From an uncultured Phocaeicola sp. (GTDB taxonomy: Bacteria; Bacteroidota; Bacteroidia; Bacteroidales; Bacteroidaceae), in assembly GCA_944321015.1 (NCBI GenBank), contig CALUJS010000026.1, positions 1 through 37,259 of the forward strand: 37,259 nt of DNA, in the 5' to 3' direction. Positions 36,830-37,259 of this stretch are shown here, one piece after another. Position 1 is the stretch's first letter; each line of letters opens with the position of its first letter. The position numbers and the translations under genes are program-made. The notes below the pieces were generated by a model. That model was given only the letters and a program-made list of their open reading frames with translations. It was not told where the DNA came from and did no database searches.

Positions 36830-37259
<430 letters not shown>

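Overview
The window reads as chromosome of a Bacteroidales bacterium, probably Bacteroidaceae or a close relative, with a GC-rich genome for that group. The evidence is the gene content (SusC/SusD pair, DUF4843 and PKD-like lipoproteins, ECF sigma/FecR pair, DUF6261, OstA-like protein), start codons without clear Shine-Dalgarno sequences, and repeated TAnnTTTG -7 promoter boxes, sometimes with TTTG 19-21 bp upstream. I cannot name a species. No tRNA, rRNA, insertion sequence or CRISPR array was seen.

Layout. (1) 1-4543: housekeeping genes YceD/DUF177, rpmF, fabH, era and der. (2) 4614-17118: an accessory nutrient-uptake locus. An ECF sigma factor and a FecR-type anti-sigma factor are followed by a gene on the opposite strand (DUF6261-like) and a 41-bp tandem array. 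Then come an STN-domain SusC-type TonB transporter, a SusD lipoprotein, a DUF4843 lipoprotein, a PKD-like lipoprotein and a double thioredoxin protein. No glycoside hydrolase is present, so a non-glycan substrate is plausible. (3) 17222-19731: an MlaE/MlaF-type ABC system on the minus strand, diverging from an LptB-type ATPase. (4) 20037-27510: protein quality control and metabolism (tig, clpP, clpX, recQ, guaB). (5) 27768-35105: envelope biogenesis (three SurA/parvulin-type proteins, an OstA/LptA-like protein), a small membrane ORF and mutL. (6) 35581-37259: an OmpA-family porin and the start of trpS.

How the genes fit together. The uptake locus looks like a FecIR-style cell-surface signalling circuit: substrate binding to SusC/D would be passed from the STN domain to FecR and then to the ECF factor, which would activate the susC promoter. 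The SurA-like proteins, OstA-like protein, LptB and MlaEF all serve outer-membrane assembly or lipid traffic.

Most unusual signal. Five intergenic gaps (about 112-288, 13326-13413, 19771-19885, 27611-27700, 35139-35248) carry the same periodic structure. An ATAT block recurs every 22 bp, almost without exception, and is separated by GC-rich DNA of approximate form ATAT-N3-CGCYC-N2-GRGCG-N3. This lattice has a dyad every 11 bp, and I do not recognise it as a named repeat family. Also notable are a 41-bp tandem array that is open in all six reading frames and a run of nine G in the signal-peptide codons of the SusC gene.
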